64,000 bases of DNA, taken from the NCBI GenBank assembly GCA_014773175.1, contig VXCM01000283.1, positions 48,501-112,500 on the forward strand. The letters run 5' to 3'. A model generated the notes under the pieces. That model searched no databases, had not been told where the DNA came from, and saw only the letters and a program-made list of their open reading frames with translations. This document shows, piece after piece, positions 36,427-48,962 of this stretch. Position numbers and translations under genes: made by a program. The stretch is from Lucifuga dentata (taxonomy: Eukaryota; Chordata; Actinopteri; Ophidiiformes; Bythitidae). How positions within the stretch are numbered: the stretch's first letter is position 1; each line of letters starts with the position of its first letter.

Positions 36427-38417
36427 GACTTACAGCATTAGTGAAATTAATAAATACCACTTTTACCAGCGGACCAAGTGTAGGTAGCAGAAGTATAAAA
36501 TAAATTAATTGGCAAAACAAAAAACAAAAAAAAAAACCTTTCTCTTTGGCGCCCTAGGCAGTTGCCTAGGGCGCCTACAGGTGGGGGAGGCATAGGCAAC
36601 CCAGGCGGTTGCCTATGCCAAAAAAACGGCCCTGTGTGTGTGTGTGCATGTGTGTGTGCATTGGGGGTGTAATCTCACCTCTGAGCTGTCATCCAGCTTC
36701 CTTAATGTTTTAACTTCTGACACATTAACTGCTAACTTTTTCACATGCTGTATGATGATGACATGTATCTCCACAGTCCTCTTCTACCATCGTCCTCATT
36801 GGTTCCTCTTTGATTTGGGTTTTTTCATCAGCTACAGTCGGGTTTGAAAATTAAAAGAAAAAAACAATATATCTGAATTTTTTATTGCCTGTGGATATTT
36901 AGGCTAACTTTTCAGTCCATAATTTAATTTTATCAGCATGGAAAACAGCATCATGGGACACTTTTAGCAAGCTGGTATATCAGCCTTCCATTATTTATAT
37001 TAACTGTCTGTTTCTGCAGGGATGCCTATTACCTCTGTCCAGTATTAGAATGAATCATTGGCAATTACATTTATGTGTCACCAGAGCTCATGGTTTACAG
37101 TGTATGCTTTGTTTATGTCTTTGATTTTGCCATGCATCTTTAAATGCCTTTCATGTCCCTCTACACCCCACATGCACACTCTCTAACTCTAACAATATCC
37201 CCCTATAATTATGTAGCTGCAGGGCAGTTGAAGGAGGGTGCTGGGTCAGGAGGCCCACTGATCTCACGTGTCAAGAAGGCTGAGCTAAGCCAGCCTCTGC
37301 CAAACACAAAAACACCCATCAGCCCAGCAGTGAAGTCAGATCTCCTTTTGATATGTTGAGACACACCAAAGTTCCATCGTCACGATCTAAATGTAGAGTA
37401 TTTTCAGTTTCACAAAGTTTGCAAAGACTCAGCGTTCATTGTCTGAAAGAGTAACTGAAAAGAGGCTCCACATAACTGGAAACTAAAACTTTGTGTTGAT
37501 TAGAACTTTGCATTGATCCATTGCACATTTGTCTTTAGCACTGGATATCCCAAAAAAGAACAGCCTCTCCTGGAAACCTCTAGAGGATGCAATGCATCGT
37601 TCTCAGGAGACTCCACAAACTCCCACACATTTGGAGGAAGAAGTCAATGCTTGCTGACGCAGCCCTGCACTATCTCTGCTCTCAACAAGCAGTCCTTCCC
37701 CTTGCCTGCAGACAGAGAAAGAGACAGAGTGACTGAGACAGCAGGCGCGTTTAAACTTTTCAACGAGGTTTTCAGACTCTCCATACCCTTCTTTCCTCTG
37801 GATGATTTGGAGCCGTTTTACTCAAGACCAAGTTAGGAATGGAAGCAATGTCACATCTGGAAATAATTTGGGTATTTACAACAACAACAAACCAGTGAAA
37901 GAGGAGAAGCAAGTGTGGAGAATCCTTCGATACAGCCAAACCTTCCATTTCAACAGTTCCATTGCTGTTCCACCCTTCTGAACAAACTAATTAAATATCA
38001 CACTCCAGCTTTGTTGCGGCTTGCCTGGGAGTTCTGCAACATTCCTTAAAGGTTTTTCCTAAGGCAGTGACGATTCAGCAGCTCCATCTGATTGCACCAG
38101 TTTTGCTTTTGCTTCTCATCCAAAACCTTTCTGTGTCACAGTACAAAATCTCATGAAGTCAATTTTGACCCACCTGACAGTTCAGAGGGGAAACATAACT
38201 GACTGAAGTCCCAGAATCTCAGCCTCTCCTGGAACCTCTTGAGGATACAGTTTGGTTTACATGTTCAGGCTGTTTTCTTGACAGCCTGGAGTGTCTCGTA
38301 TGAGACAGGAGCTCAAGGAATGAACAAAACAATGAACAAAGATTGCCGATTGGTGAGAAAAGGGGCATCGACTGGTTTCGGACATGGCCGGAGGCACTCC
38401 TGCTTGGGGTATGTCCA

Positions 38418-38418
<1 letters not shown>

Positions 38419-38459
<41 letters not shown>
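38419..38459. repeat. (TAA)n microsatellite
   Basis: About 13 to 14 trinucleotide units. Confidence 0.95.
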
Positions 38460-38460
<1 letters not shown>

Positions 38461-40243
38461 ATTGAGTGTGTTTGATATGTTTAATATCTCTTTCTGTCTA
38501 AGTCACTGAATGAATTCATGTTTTTCAGTGTCAGACTGCACAGAATGGATGTGTAACATCTGCATCCTTTACACATTCATATTAATGAAGTGTTCTGAAA
38601 TTCTAAAGTGTGACTGTTATTGATTCACTAAAACACCAAAGTATTGACTCAGTCAGCATCTAATCAGAGGTCAAAGCATCAGCTGACAAAGCTGCTTAAC
38701 AAATTATAAAAAGTATTGGTCTTATTACAAAGGTGGAGAAAATGAATGAGATGATAGAAAGTCAAAAATCCCAAGGTGGAAAATTACAGTGAAACTTAAC
38801 ATGAAAATAGGCTCAGATGTTGTTGTTTTGACTACTTTTAGAAGAACCATGTAACAACTGCCTGGGTACCACTCCTCTGGTTGTTTTTACTATCATACTT
38901 TTTTAAGGTGCATACATGCATACAAGGCATAAAAATGTTTTTGGGAAGCCAGATTCTGAAGTTTCTGAGGCCAGAAATCTCACACAGTTCCACTTTTTTT
39001 ATTAGAAATATCTGGACTATTGAATACGACGGATACATAACTTCTAATGTGTGATGATTTCATTTTGTTTTGACCTTATACTCAGTCAGGTTTTAGAAAT
39101 ATACTGTATTTCAAAAACAGGACACTTACATTACCTGCAAACATCAAGTTAAGGTGTCAGGCACTTAGTATCAAAGAGAAATCTCTGTTTTCTAGAGTTA
39201 TTACTTTGTATCGACGTTCAATAATTACATATAGAGAAATCAATTACAGACAAACAGTGACCAATTTCTACACATACAGTAGAACCAGAATGCAGTGCAG
39301 CTACATGATGAGTTAAGCTTGGGGAAAAAAGACTGAGTCTCAACTTTCCACTTTTGTTGTCTTGGTCTGACTTTCACTTTTATTGCTCTGAGGTATTCTG
39401 GGAAATGAAGGAAATCAGTAACTGCAACAGAATTAGATATGGCAGGTTAAGGAAAAGTGATAAGAATCATGAGATCTAACAGGAAATAGATATGAGGATC
39501 TTTCACTCAACCACAAACTTGAACAGAGAAACTTTCATAGACCTCATTTACATGATTAGGATTAATAAGGCAAATACAGGTCTGTGTAGTTAGCGTGTGT
39601 CTGTCTTTGTAGAAAATGTATATTGCTGGAGGCCAGTTTATGGCTAGACTGTGTTAGAGCTGTTTCTATTTTGAAGGCATTTTACTCAACAGAGGAAGTA
39701 AATCTTGTTTGCAGCAAGTTTCCTTGTACAGACTTCCTGTTTTTTCTTTTTGCTCAAAGTCTCCCACAGACATTTTTCAATGTGAAGACCCCAACACAAA
39801 ACGCTGAGCGTAAAAAACATGCTAAAATGAGTGTTCGACCACCTGGAGTCAATTCAGAATCGAGCATTTTACAAACAGATGCACAGGCGGTTACTTTCTT
39901 GAGCTCAAATGGCTCAAGTTTGTGAATATTTCATTTTTTTTCTTGGAATGAGTTTGTATGGTGTTATGACTGTGTTTCCCCTGCAGAGAGGTGTAGTGCA
40001 GCTTGTAAACTGAAAGCCTTGCCTGTTTCTGCTGATGTCACTGACAGAGTCATGCTGCGCTGATGAAATACACTCTGCCTAGTGTGTGTGTGTGTGTGTG
40101 TGAACTCTGAGGATGTAGACATTTGCAAAATATGTTTGTACATCATTGTATGTGTTTGTGTATGTGTGCCGGTGTGCGTGTGCTTACCTGTAGTTAGGTG
40201 TTCATGCCTGTTCCTGCCCACATTCCCATTAAGTGGCTGACTG

Positions 40244-40246
<3 letters not shown>

Positions 40247-40296
<50 letters not shown>

Positions 40297-40305
40297 NTGT
40301 GTGTG
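40247..40305. repeat. (GT)n with N gap
   Basis: About 28 GT units with N at 40297. Confidence 0.95.
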
Positions 40306-41256
40306 AGCGAGTGAGTGAGAGTGAGACAGCCGGACAAGCCAAGTTTCCTCGCTGTCTCAGCTCTCTAGAAAGCGAGCTGCCTAAATCACTCAAGCTTAAT
40401 TCCTATAATAAAAGCATCAATTTTGTTTTTGTCAAATGATCCTAATTTAAAATATAGACCTTTTTTCCAGCTGTGTTTTCCAGCTGCGTTTACAGATATC
40501 AATCATCCCAGCCTGACTTTAACACACCAAAAAAGAACTCCAGCTCCTGCTTACATGATACCAACATGTAAAACTGGCAGAACATTTGAAAGTTGAAAGT
40601 GTGTGCTCGAGAGGCTCTCAGATTGTCCAGACTGAGTCAGCCTGGCTGTCCAAACTTTCATTCCTGTAACTTGTCAAGAACATAATCCTTTATAGCTTTG
40701 TCCCTGTCAGCCACCGGCGTTGGTCAGGGCTTATCAGCCATTTCACTCCCAGTAAAAATCTGTTCAGACCAGTACAGCCACAGCTGAGCCGAGCAGAGCA
40801 GGAATGATAAAGGGGGGGAACAATAACACAACACACCCCCAAAATAAAACCAGTGAGCCTGGAATAGTTCCTCAGCCCCGCCAGCTCGGCTGCACATGAT
40901 ACATGCTTCACCAGCGGGTGTCAGATATCTGCGCACAAACACACACCAGCACACACCAGCCACAGCTACGCACCTATCCCAAAGTCCCAGCGGCTGTTTC
41001 ATCTGAGGGCTGCTGTGTTTGCTCTGTGTGCTTTAGGAGATGTTGGCATATTAAGTGCTTGTGTTTTGCTGTCATTGAAAGGCTCAGAATCAAGTCATTT
41101 GTGCTGTCTGAGTTTAAATGTGATGTGGAAGATTTTTTAAATTTTTTTTTTATTTTAAAAATCCTTTGAAATCCTAAAACCCATCAGTCAGTTGACCAGT
41201 GACTTACATTTTAGAAATGAAATATTTCAGCTTTCAGAAACCATCTTTCTGCACAA

Positions 41257-41261
<5 letters not shown>

Positions 41262-41291
<30 letters not shown>
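41262..41291. repeat. (GT)n microsatellite
   Basis: About 15 units. Confidence 0.93.
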
Positions 41292-41293
<2 letters not shown>

Positions 41294-41729
41294 TGCATGA
41301 AGATAGTTTTAAGCGCAGAGTGACCTCTGCTGGACAACAGCTGTTCATTCTCCAGCAGGCTGAATCAACAATCAACAGCACTCTTTAGAATCTGCTAAAT
41401 ACTACTTTTTCTAACCTCTAGAGAAACAGTTAAACTACGTGTGGCCTCAGTGAAAGTAAATTTGGGGGTGTTGCTGGAAACACTGAGCCATGCTTGGTCA
41501 TCTTATCTTGATCAAATAAAGATTAAAGGCAAAAAANAAAATGAACAAGCTCTACCCCCTAAGATAACACATTCTACTCACCTGTAGCTCCGGGGTTGTG
41601 TGTTTTGTGGGAGGCGCAGGAAGAGCAGCCTGGCTTCATTCCTGCATATGGACACTCAATATGCACATCCACCATCACTGCTTGTTGAAATTAATGTGAA
41701 CTACCTTTTGGTCTAGAGTAAATTACCAA

Positions 41730-41767
41730 TTTTTTTTTTTTTTTTTTTNTTTTTTTTTTTTTTTTTT
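41730..41767. repeat. Poly-T with N gap
   Basis: A T-run with N at 41749. Confidence 0.9.
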
Positions 41768-44133
41768 AGATATATACTTTTACAATCTAATGCAATCTCA
41801 GACCACAGCCCTGTAGTAAACTATACCGATAGGAGAGTTGTAATGTTCAGTTTTTGATATTGTGTCACAGAGGTGTGATTCACGTCATGTTTTATTGGCA
41901 TGTTATAGTAAAGATATTTCTAAATACTCTGCTGCTTCATAAGTAAGTAGGATGGACTAAGCAATATGCTTACATCAAAGCAAATTTACAGATAATGATG
42001 AACACTGACTGTCCCTCCAATGAACATTTCCACTGCATCTGTCCTCCATATATGTGGAGTCATATCACATTCTGATATGAGCATTGAAAGGTTTTTTTTT
42101 TTTTTCAAAGATTTTTTTTCTCACACTATTAAAAACACATCTGAGACACCTCCCAATTTTCAGCCGTCAGTCAGAAATGTGTGGGTGACTTCAGAGAATC
42201 TTTGGCCATGTTTTTATACATGATAATGTGTTTATGCAGATTTCATTTGCATTGACCAATGAAATCAGAAGCAGAACTAAAAATCTGGAATGAGAAGATG
42301 CAGTCTATGAGGTTGTTTTCTGTTCTCAGTTCAGTGTCTCATTTCACAAGTTTCTCCACAAGATGGTGCACCATCTCTCCACTCTGCTGTTAGAACTTAA
42401 CAGTAATACAGTTTACATTGAGTACACAGCAGACCAGATTTGAGCTCATAGCAGGTTGTAAAACTGATACTGTATGTTGGAATTAACCAATGTTTTCTCT
42501 TCATCTCTCTTCATCTCTTTAAAACAGGCCGTCTCCCATACATAAACACTTACTGCAATACATGTATTAAATGGACCATTAGCATAACAAAATAATTAGA
42601 TTAAATAATATATAATTAATATAATACAGTAAATAGTAAATGCTACTGAGTGTAAACAGTAGATAATTTAATAACAGTATTAGATAGCTGTCAAACTTTT
42701 TTTTATTGCTTTGGTCAGAAATAAGCTTGATTGATGACTGTTTTATGATATCTATTATTTTAATGAAAGGCCAATATCATTCCAGAATATCAGTATCACC
42801 CCTGTACAGAGGCACATACACACACTTACAAGCACACTGCACATTCTCACACTCTAAAACACATGGAAACTTATGTTCATTCTTACCGAACATATCTGCT
42901 CATTCTCATTAGCAGAGGTAATGCTGTCATAGTAGCCTGCAGGCAAGCTGGGCCTTGGAAGCTGCTATGTAGGCTGGTGGATATTGTTACGCAGCACAGC
43001 AGCCTCACAAACAGCAGCACAGCATTGCTGGAGGGTGTGTGTGTGTGGTTGAGGATGTCATCTGTTTCAAGATCAAACATGTTTTACAAGCTTGCATAAG
43101 GAAGGAGGGGAGCTTTTTAGGGTGGAGTGAGATTTTATCATAGATTAACTAACATGGCAAAGTGTGTAACATGATAACAAATGAATATGAAATAGTAAAT
43201 CACAAGGAAAAAAATTGTTTATTTCCATTGTTGGTCTTAGACACAAACAGAAAATGGTGACAGGAAGGAGTGGTGACATCTGACAGGCATGTGTGTTTGT
43301 TGCGTGTTTGGTTTGGAGAAGTGAATTATTGCACGTTAATGCCTCGTCTGTCTGTCTGTCAGTGTACGTGTCTGTTTTTCAGTCGTCACCTGGTTCCTGT
43401 TTGCAGATTGTCTTTCTGAAATCATGCATGATTTTAATCTTACTGGTTTGTACATAAACTGGATGTAGGAAAAGTAACAGAATATAAACATAAATATGAA
43501 AGTGTGAAAATAAAGGATTTTTCAGTCATATAAATTAAATGCCTATAACAAGACAGTTCTGTGTCTCATTCAACATCAAACTGAATGGGACACAATTTGT
43601 ATCAGAATCTGGACTGGCTGGATCAGGATGCATCAGTTCACCCCCCACCCTCCCCGGTGGGGTGGAGGATACTAGGTCAACGTTTCAGACTCTCAAAACT
43701 TTCATACTTTTATCCAGTATTATATCCAGATAGACTTCAAATAGTCCAAAATATAATTTAATATTCCACATTTTAAGGTTGTTTCCAGTCATCACAATGT
43801 GGTTTCAGTCTGTCCCCCCCTCTCTCTGAAGCTGAGACATTGGTCAGTGTCAATGAAGTCACACAGCATGTTTCAGCATAATAGAGTGATAGATTCTGGG
43901 GCGTAACAGGAAGGCTTATTCTATTTGAGCAGGAAAATGGGCTTCTTTTGTCTCAGCAAATGCTACGACATCTTTGCCTGATACCTTTGCATTTTTTTTT
44001 ATACTTCGGAACCACAAAGTCATTAGCCTTGCTTCTAGTCTAGATCTCTATGGCTTTAAACATGGAGTTTCTCAGAAGAAAAACTGTCCACCAGACTATA
44101 GTTGCAGAGTTAAAGTTGTTTTGTCACAAGTCC

Positions 44134-44175
44134 AAAAAAAAAAAAAAAAAAAANAAAAAAAAAAAAAAAAAAAAA
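44134..44175. repeat. Poly-A with N gap
   Basis: An A-run with N at 44154. Forward frames through it encode only a Lys run. Confidence 0.9.
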
Positions 44176-44224
44176 GGTTGGTGTGTGTTTTGGACAAATA
44201 CTTAAGCAGAGACATCATTGTCAT

Positions 44225-44232
44225 TGACGTCA
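44225..44232. promoter_or_regulatory. Full palindromic CRE (TGACGTCA)
   Basis: A perfect consensus site for CREB/ATF factors, in 'cattgacgtcattg'. It lies in the intron about 3.3 kb before the 47585 exon. Function is unproven. Confidence 0.4.
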
Positions 44233-44825
44233 TTGTAAGCAGCAGACTGGTGGTGTTTGAGTCTCCCTGTTCTCCAGTTTGATATATTAGATATGGCCTG
44301 GTTTACATGTTGTTCATACCATCCCTCCTCTCTGTCAAGGATTTGTCAATTTTGGTTCTTAGAAGCTGTGTAAATCCATAAAAGCTGCTTAGTACTGACA
44401 TTTTTAGCCAATTTACTCAGCATCAGTATTTCTGCTTCTTTCTCCATTCAGAGCAGTGACTTTATCATTCCTTAACTTTTCACTTAAGAACATACTTATT
44501 AAATCTCTATGTTCTTGCTTTTTAGGGCCATGTTTTCTATCCTAGAAATTTTATATTTCTTTTGTCACTCTGTGGTCACAGGCATATTTTCTCGATGGCT
44601 GTGACCTTTGACCTCCTTACTACCGGTTGATTTCTTGTTATGATGGAGCTTAAGGAATCAAAGCTTATTATGCTGTCACTCTGGATAAGGCCAGCAGATA
44701 GATGCCGTAGAACCTGCAAAGATTTCTCATGAATCTCTACTGAAGAAACTACATGTTGTTAGCTTTGACAGAACATTGTTAAAAATAATTGTGATACCTT
44801 TTTGTAATTGTTGTAGACAAATGAA

Positions 44826-45140
44826 ACTCCATCCATACATTCATTTTCTATAGCAGTTATTCTCTGCAAGATTGCAAGAGGTGGAGCCCCCTATACCAGC
44901 ATGCAGAGGGCCTGAAGCAGGGTATGTGGAAAGGTTACCAGAGCTAACACATAGACACACTCATACTAAATATAATTGTAGTTTGTAGTTGACGTAACCT
45001 ATGTGGGATGAACCATATGCAGACATGAGTAGAATATGCTGACTCAGCCCAGACAGAAATGAGCCAGCAGTGGGTTCAAATTCATGACCGACTTGCTGTG
45101 AGACAAGAGTATTAACCACTGTTCCGCTGTGAAGCCTCCT
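44826..45140 (+). mobile_element. Widespread fish interspersed repeat (CCATCCAT...GTGCTAACCACTG type)
   Basis: The opening 'ccatccatacattcatttt' plus 'ctatagcagttatt', the middle 'cacatagacacactcat' and 'atgcagacatgagtagaa', and the end 'gggttcaaattcatgaccg', 'ttgctgtgagacaagag', 'ttaaccactgttccgc' follow in order the very common fish repeat. It is an old, diverged copy. The 'ggttcaaattc' resembles a tRNA B box. Confidence 0.7.
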
Positions 45141-45350
45141 AAATGAGTGTTTCTCCAAATTAAGACAACATTTTCCATAAGCCCTAGTGCTTCTTATCCT
45201 CCCATTGTCCTTCCTAAAGAGGGTGAACTTGATGGGAGCAATTTTTCTGTCAGACCACCTCGTGTCATGAGAAACTCTGAAAGCTTTAGTAACGTTTGCT
45301 CTGGAAGAACAGCACCTTCACCCTGTTTTGTGTCATCAAAGCATTACAGA

Positions 45351-45402
45351 TTTGGACAATGATATTGTCCAAATGATATTGGATTAGACAATGATATTGT
45401 CT
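45351..45402. repeat. Nested inverted repeats
   Basis: TTTGGACAAT-GAT-ATTGTCCAAA is a perfect 10-bp stem. The related AGACAAT-GAT-ATTGTCT follows about 12 bp later. They look like two versions of one hairpin. Confidence 0.8.
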
Positions 45403-45796
45403 ACATCTGAATTTGTGAAACGGAAAGTGCTAGAGTCATCCTAGTCAATATTAAACAATCATAGTGATTGTTTAATTTTTGCAGTAATTTTCCTGATGCC
45501 TCAAACTTAATGTTGTAACAATCCCAAAAAGCTTCTTGTAGCACTATCAAAGAGTAAACTTTGTGTGGGTTTGCTCAAATTTAATGGATAATTTAATTAA
45601 ATTTAATAAAATAAAGTTGTGTGGGTGTGCACAATGCTAAGCAACATAACATGGCTTGATGATGATGATGATGATGGCTTGCACGTGGGCAAGGTGGAGT
45701 TAAACAGGTTGTTATTCTCTAGGGTCTACATTTTGTGAACAACCAAGAAACATATTGTAAGATCTCAGAAAATATCCACCTCTCTCACTTTTGTAA

Positions 45797-45856
45797 GCCT
45801 GCATCGTGATTCCAGGTACGGTAACAGCCTGTATCATGATTTCGGGTACAGTAGCA
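45797..45856. repeat. Diverged 30-bp tandem duplication
   Basis: 'gcctgcatcgtgattccagg' at 45797 and 'gcctgtatcatgatttcggg' at 45827 begin two 30-bp units that differ at about six positions. Confidence 0.75.
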
Positions 45857-46895
45857 GCAGAGAGAAACTATATGTAGCACCTTTCACATTAACTCAGTCA
45901 CTTCTGGCAGCTTTAGCATAACCACGAATAGCAGGTCTGTGTACCGATGTGGATCAAAGAAAAACCATGCGACATCTGATTTTGTGTCCACATCCTCACT
46001 GCAAACCACCTCTGCTGGGTCTGCAGACAGCTCAGATTTTAAAAGTCGGAGAGGTTTTGAAGCTCACCTCCCACTCCATCTTGTGTGACTGCCAGCACGT
46101 CTGACATGGCTGCATACCCTCTGCTGCAAAAGACAAATATTTGCCTGTGATTTCCACAGCAGCTAGTGGATCACTTCATGAGATCACCGGGTCCAGTGAG
46201 TCCACACTCATTGTGGCAAGACCGACTGGTGATGATCCTTCACAGGAACGGTACAGGGTGGAGGTCGTTACCCGAAGCTATAAAGATTTCAAATCTGAGT
46301 AGGGCTTGTATTTTTCTTTTCGTTTCTTTTTTAAATTCCATTAATTTTTCAATGTTTTGAATGTGATAATCAGATTAAATAAATCAGTAATATAAAATCA
46401 CTGTGTAAATCAGAATTTGCAGAGCAAACACTTGATGTTTATTTATTTATTTTACTTATATTGCGGAACTGTTGCAAAAGTTACTGCTTTTTTGCATTTT
46501 CCTCTTGCTGTCTTTACATGACCTCATGTACTGGTGTATTCCTGTAGTGAGCAGCATCTTCTTGTAGCAAGAAACACAAAAGGAATCTGGGAATTGTTCT
46601 TATAAACTTAAAACAGTTAGCCTTAGAGTTAGAAACTGTAAAGGAACAGTACAGGGTCTCTATGGATTTTGCACTGTTCTGATCTTAGCATCCAAATTAG
46701 AAATGTGAGATGTCTTTTTGATGAAAGTCCTTCAAGGACAAATTACTCCCTGGTTCTCAACATTCATAAAGACTCTGGAGTTTTTTGTTTTTTTTTTTAT
46801 CTTCAGTGCTTCCTTTTCTTTCTCTCTTTGTCTCACCATTCTTTTAAACAAGGGAAGTCACTTATTCAGTTATTCAATAATGATTTATCAGTGGG

Positions 46896-46901
<6 letters not shown>

Positions 46902-46941
<40 letters not shown>

Positions 46942-46983
46942 GTCTCTCTCTCTCCCTCACTCACTCACTCACACACACACACA
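46902..46983. repeat. Compound (TC)n-(AC)n microsatellite
   Basis: TC units with a few TA/TG interruptions, then ACTC and AC units. It lies just upstream of the third promoter. Confidence 0.9.
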
Positions 46984-47159
46984 GGTGTGTGAGTGAGTGA
47001 TTACAGGTGGTGATATGCATCTTTACTGGGCAGTCACACACACTCATGCGCACACCTACAAACGTGTTACACATACATACCCACGCATGATACAACCACG
47101 GAGACCCCCTTCTCGTCCCTCTCTCACACACACGCACTTTTACGCCTTTTTAAATCTTC

Positions 47160-47584
47160 AGCATGTGCCTGGAAGGAGGAGACAGGGAGAACAGGGAGGG
47201 AGGAGTGTGTTTTCAGAGAAGAGAGAGGGTTCTACTCCACAGACTTTCCCGGTCTCTTGGATTTTGACACAAACCGCTTCCAGCGATCAGCTCTCCAAAC
47301 CGCACGAAGCCGCTCCGCGCCGCTGAGGAAATGACCCTTTAAAAGCCACACCGCCCTCCTCCTCCTTTTTCATTTTCTGCACATTCTCCTCGTTTCGGAC
47401 AGGAGGCATGCCGCTGAAACACACCGTGGAGGGTTTTCCTCCGTCTCTCCGTGCGTTAGTGGAAACCCGGTGCGTCGTGAACGGAGAGAAGAGAGTGCGC
47501 AAGAGCGGCGGAGTAGCGGAGCTCTCGGAGGAAGAGGAGGAGTAACGGAGGATAAATCAAAAGGAAAACAAAACTGACACAAAC
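47160..47584 (+). promoter_or_regulatory. CpG island promoter and 5' leader of the 47585 first exon
   Basis: By hand count about 38 CpGs lie between 47281 and 47720, while flanking DNA has almost none. There is no TATA box. The leader contains an ATG at 47408 opening a 45-codon upstream ORF. The island covers the coding exon and its donor, as expected for an active alternative promoter. Confidence 0.7.
47408..47545 (+). other. In-frame upstream ORF, 45 codons
   Basis: It starts MPLKHTVEGFPPSLRAL and ends in five Glu before TAA (47543-47545). It is in the same frame as the main start at 47585, separated by that single TAA and 13 sense codons with no other stop. It may be a translation-limiting uORF, or the stop may mark a formerly longer N-terminus. 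See the finding. Confidence 0.55.
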
Positions 47585-47718
47585 ATGAGTTTGCCGACTA
47601 ACTGTATATTTCTGGCCCCTTCGGTCCAGGATCGCTACTTCAAAGTGCGTAACGGGAATATCTGCGGCTCTCCGTGCGCCGTCAACCGGCCCATCGATAT
47701 TGTGCAGAAGCGCAGGCG
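47585..47718 (+). CDS. pde4c: PDE4 alternative first exon with unrecognised N-terminus
   Basis: 44 codons plus CG before GTAGGA; the split codon becomes Arg followed by FDVENG, so it joins the shared exon in frame exactly like the established first exons. It begins MSLPTNCIFLAPSVQDRYF and ends RPIDIVQKRR. I do not recognise this sequence among the mammalian N-termini I can recall (types A4, A10, A11, B1, B3, D3, D5, D7, D8, D9). It has three cysteines (residues 7, 27, 31), a hydrophobic CIFLAP start that could contact membrane, and a basic end (QKRRR). No signal peptide or transmembrane segment is evident. The start has A at -3 and is the first ATG after the in-frame TAA at 47543. The exon sits in a CpG island, typical of a real promoter. 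The role as a targeting segment is inferred from its position. Confidence 0.75.
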
Positions 47719-48922
47719 GTAGGACACTTGTTTTAATTCAGTTGCTGCTGCAAAACTCTATACACATCGCTGATTTTCCCAACTATTTCAGCTTTACAAT
47801 GCTAAAGAAAAATTCCTCAAGTTATTTATTGAAAAGATGAGATAAAATGAGATACATTACATACATTACAGCCACAGTTGATTAAGACTCACTATAATCT
47901 TATCGAAATTATAGGCTATATGACATTCTTATCGGGACCTCTGGTAGCTTCTCAGTATACTTATATTGATTAAAAAATTAATAATAATATTGTTTAAATC
48001 CCCCAGGATATCAATGTAGTATACAGTATTCCTAAAGCAATATGGATGGCATTTATTAGTATTACTTACATATCCACATTATTAATTTCAAGTCCTTTGT
48101 ACATACCTCGTTTTATGTAAAGCATATTGAGCCACCATGTCAACATGCTATATAAAGTTATTATTTTCTAATGTGTTTGCAGATTTGTATCCTGCACAGT
48201 CTGTAGCCCTAAATATTATGATGATTGAAGAAATGTATAATTTTATATTATGCCAAACTGCATTTAGTACAGATGTTCTAAGTGCTTGCATTGTGTCACA
48301 GTTGTTCAGTTCTTCAGTCATCAGTGCTATTTTACTCAGTGAAACTATTTATTAATATATTTTTCTCATTCTGACTCTTATTATGTGTGCAGCATTCAGT
48401 ACAAAGTTTTGTAATTCACTACTTTTCAATTTATTACTGTAATAGTCCTATTTAGACTCATATTGTCTCTCTGATGCTCAATATTTACAAAGCTGCATTT
48501 ACAGTGATCTTGTCTTGCTAAAATCTTTTTCGATCTCCTTCACTATGATATCCTATCATATTCATATTGAGATTTACAGTGGTTCTGTGATACTCAAAAG
48601 TTCTGAGTGACATTAATGTTAAATAATATATTCATTCATTTCAAATTTGCAAAATTACAAGAAACTATAGTTGTAAGAGGGAAAAAGATCTGAGTCGTAA
48701 TGGATGGATCTTAACTCTTTATTTTAACTCTCTCAGACAGGAAGTCAAAAACATCTAAAGTCACAGCTTCATCTTTCTGTCAGATTTCTTCAACATAAAT
48801 AATGCAGTCAGACATTGTAGTTCAGGTCTTGCTGTACAAATCATCTGAGTTGGTTTAAGTCATTTTAGTCTGATGGTGAGCCAGACCAAGTGATGTGACT
48901 CTAGAGGAAGATGTGAATCAGG

Positions 48923-48926
<4 letters not shown>

Positions 48927-48961
<35 letters not shown>
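48927..48961. repeat. (GT)n microsatellite
   Basis: About 17 units. Confidence 0.95.

Positions 48962-48962
<1 letters not shown>

Larger units (their letters stand above)
35403..36634. mobile_element. hAT-like non-autonomous element
   Basis: The ends are CAGGGCCATTT on the left and, complemented, CAGGGCCGTTTTT on the right. Both sides are flanked by TGTGTGTG, consistent with an 8-bp hAT target duplication, although the insertion site is itself a GT repeat. The subterminal 'tttggcgccctaggc' occurs near both ends, and near the right end it forms a perfect 13-bp stem (GGCGCCCTAGGCA/TGCCTAGGGCGCC at 36548-36575). No transposase frame is present. Inside are two N-flanked duplications, a GT microsatellite and a CpG-rich patch at 36250-36310. 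Confidence 0.72.
32329..47159. other. Intron, 32.3-47.2 kb
   Basis: No exon recognised. Named contents are the hAT-like element (35.4-36.6 kb), several GT/TC/TAA microsatellites, a fish interspersed repeat (44.83-45.14 kb) and short hairpins at 45.35 kb. A stretch at 37.2-38.4 kb looks less AT-rich, with open frames and splice-like borders, but has no recognisable product. Confidence 0.55.
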
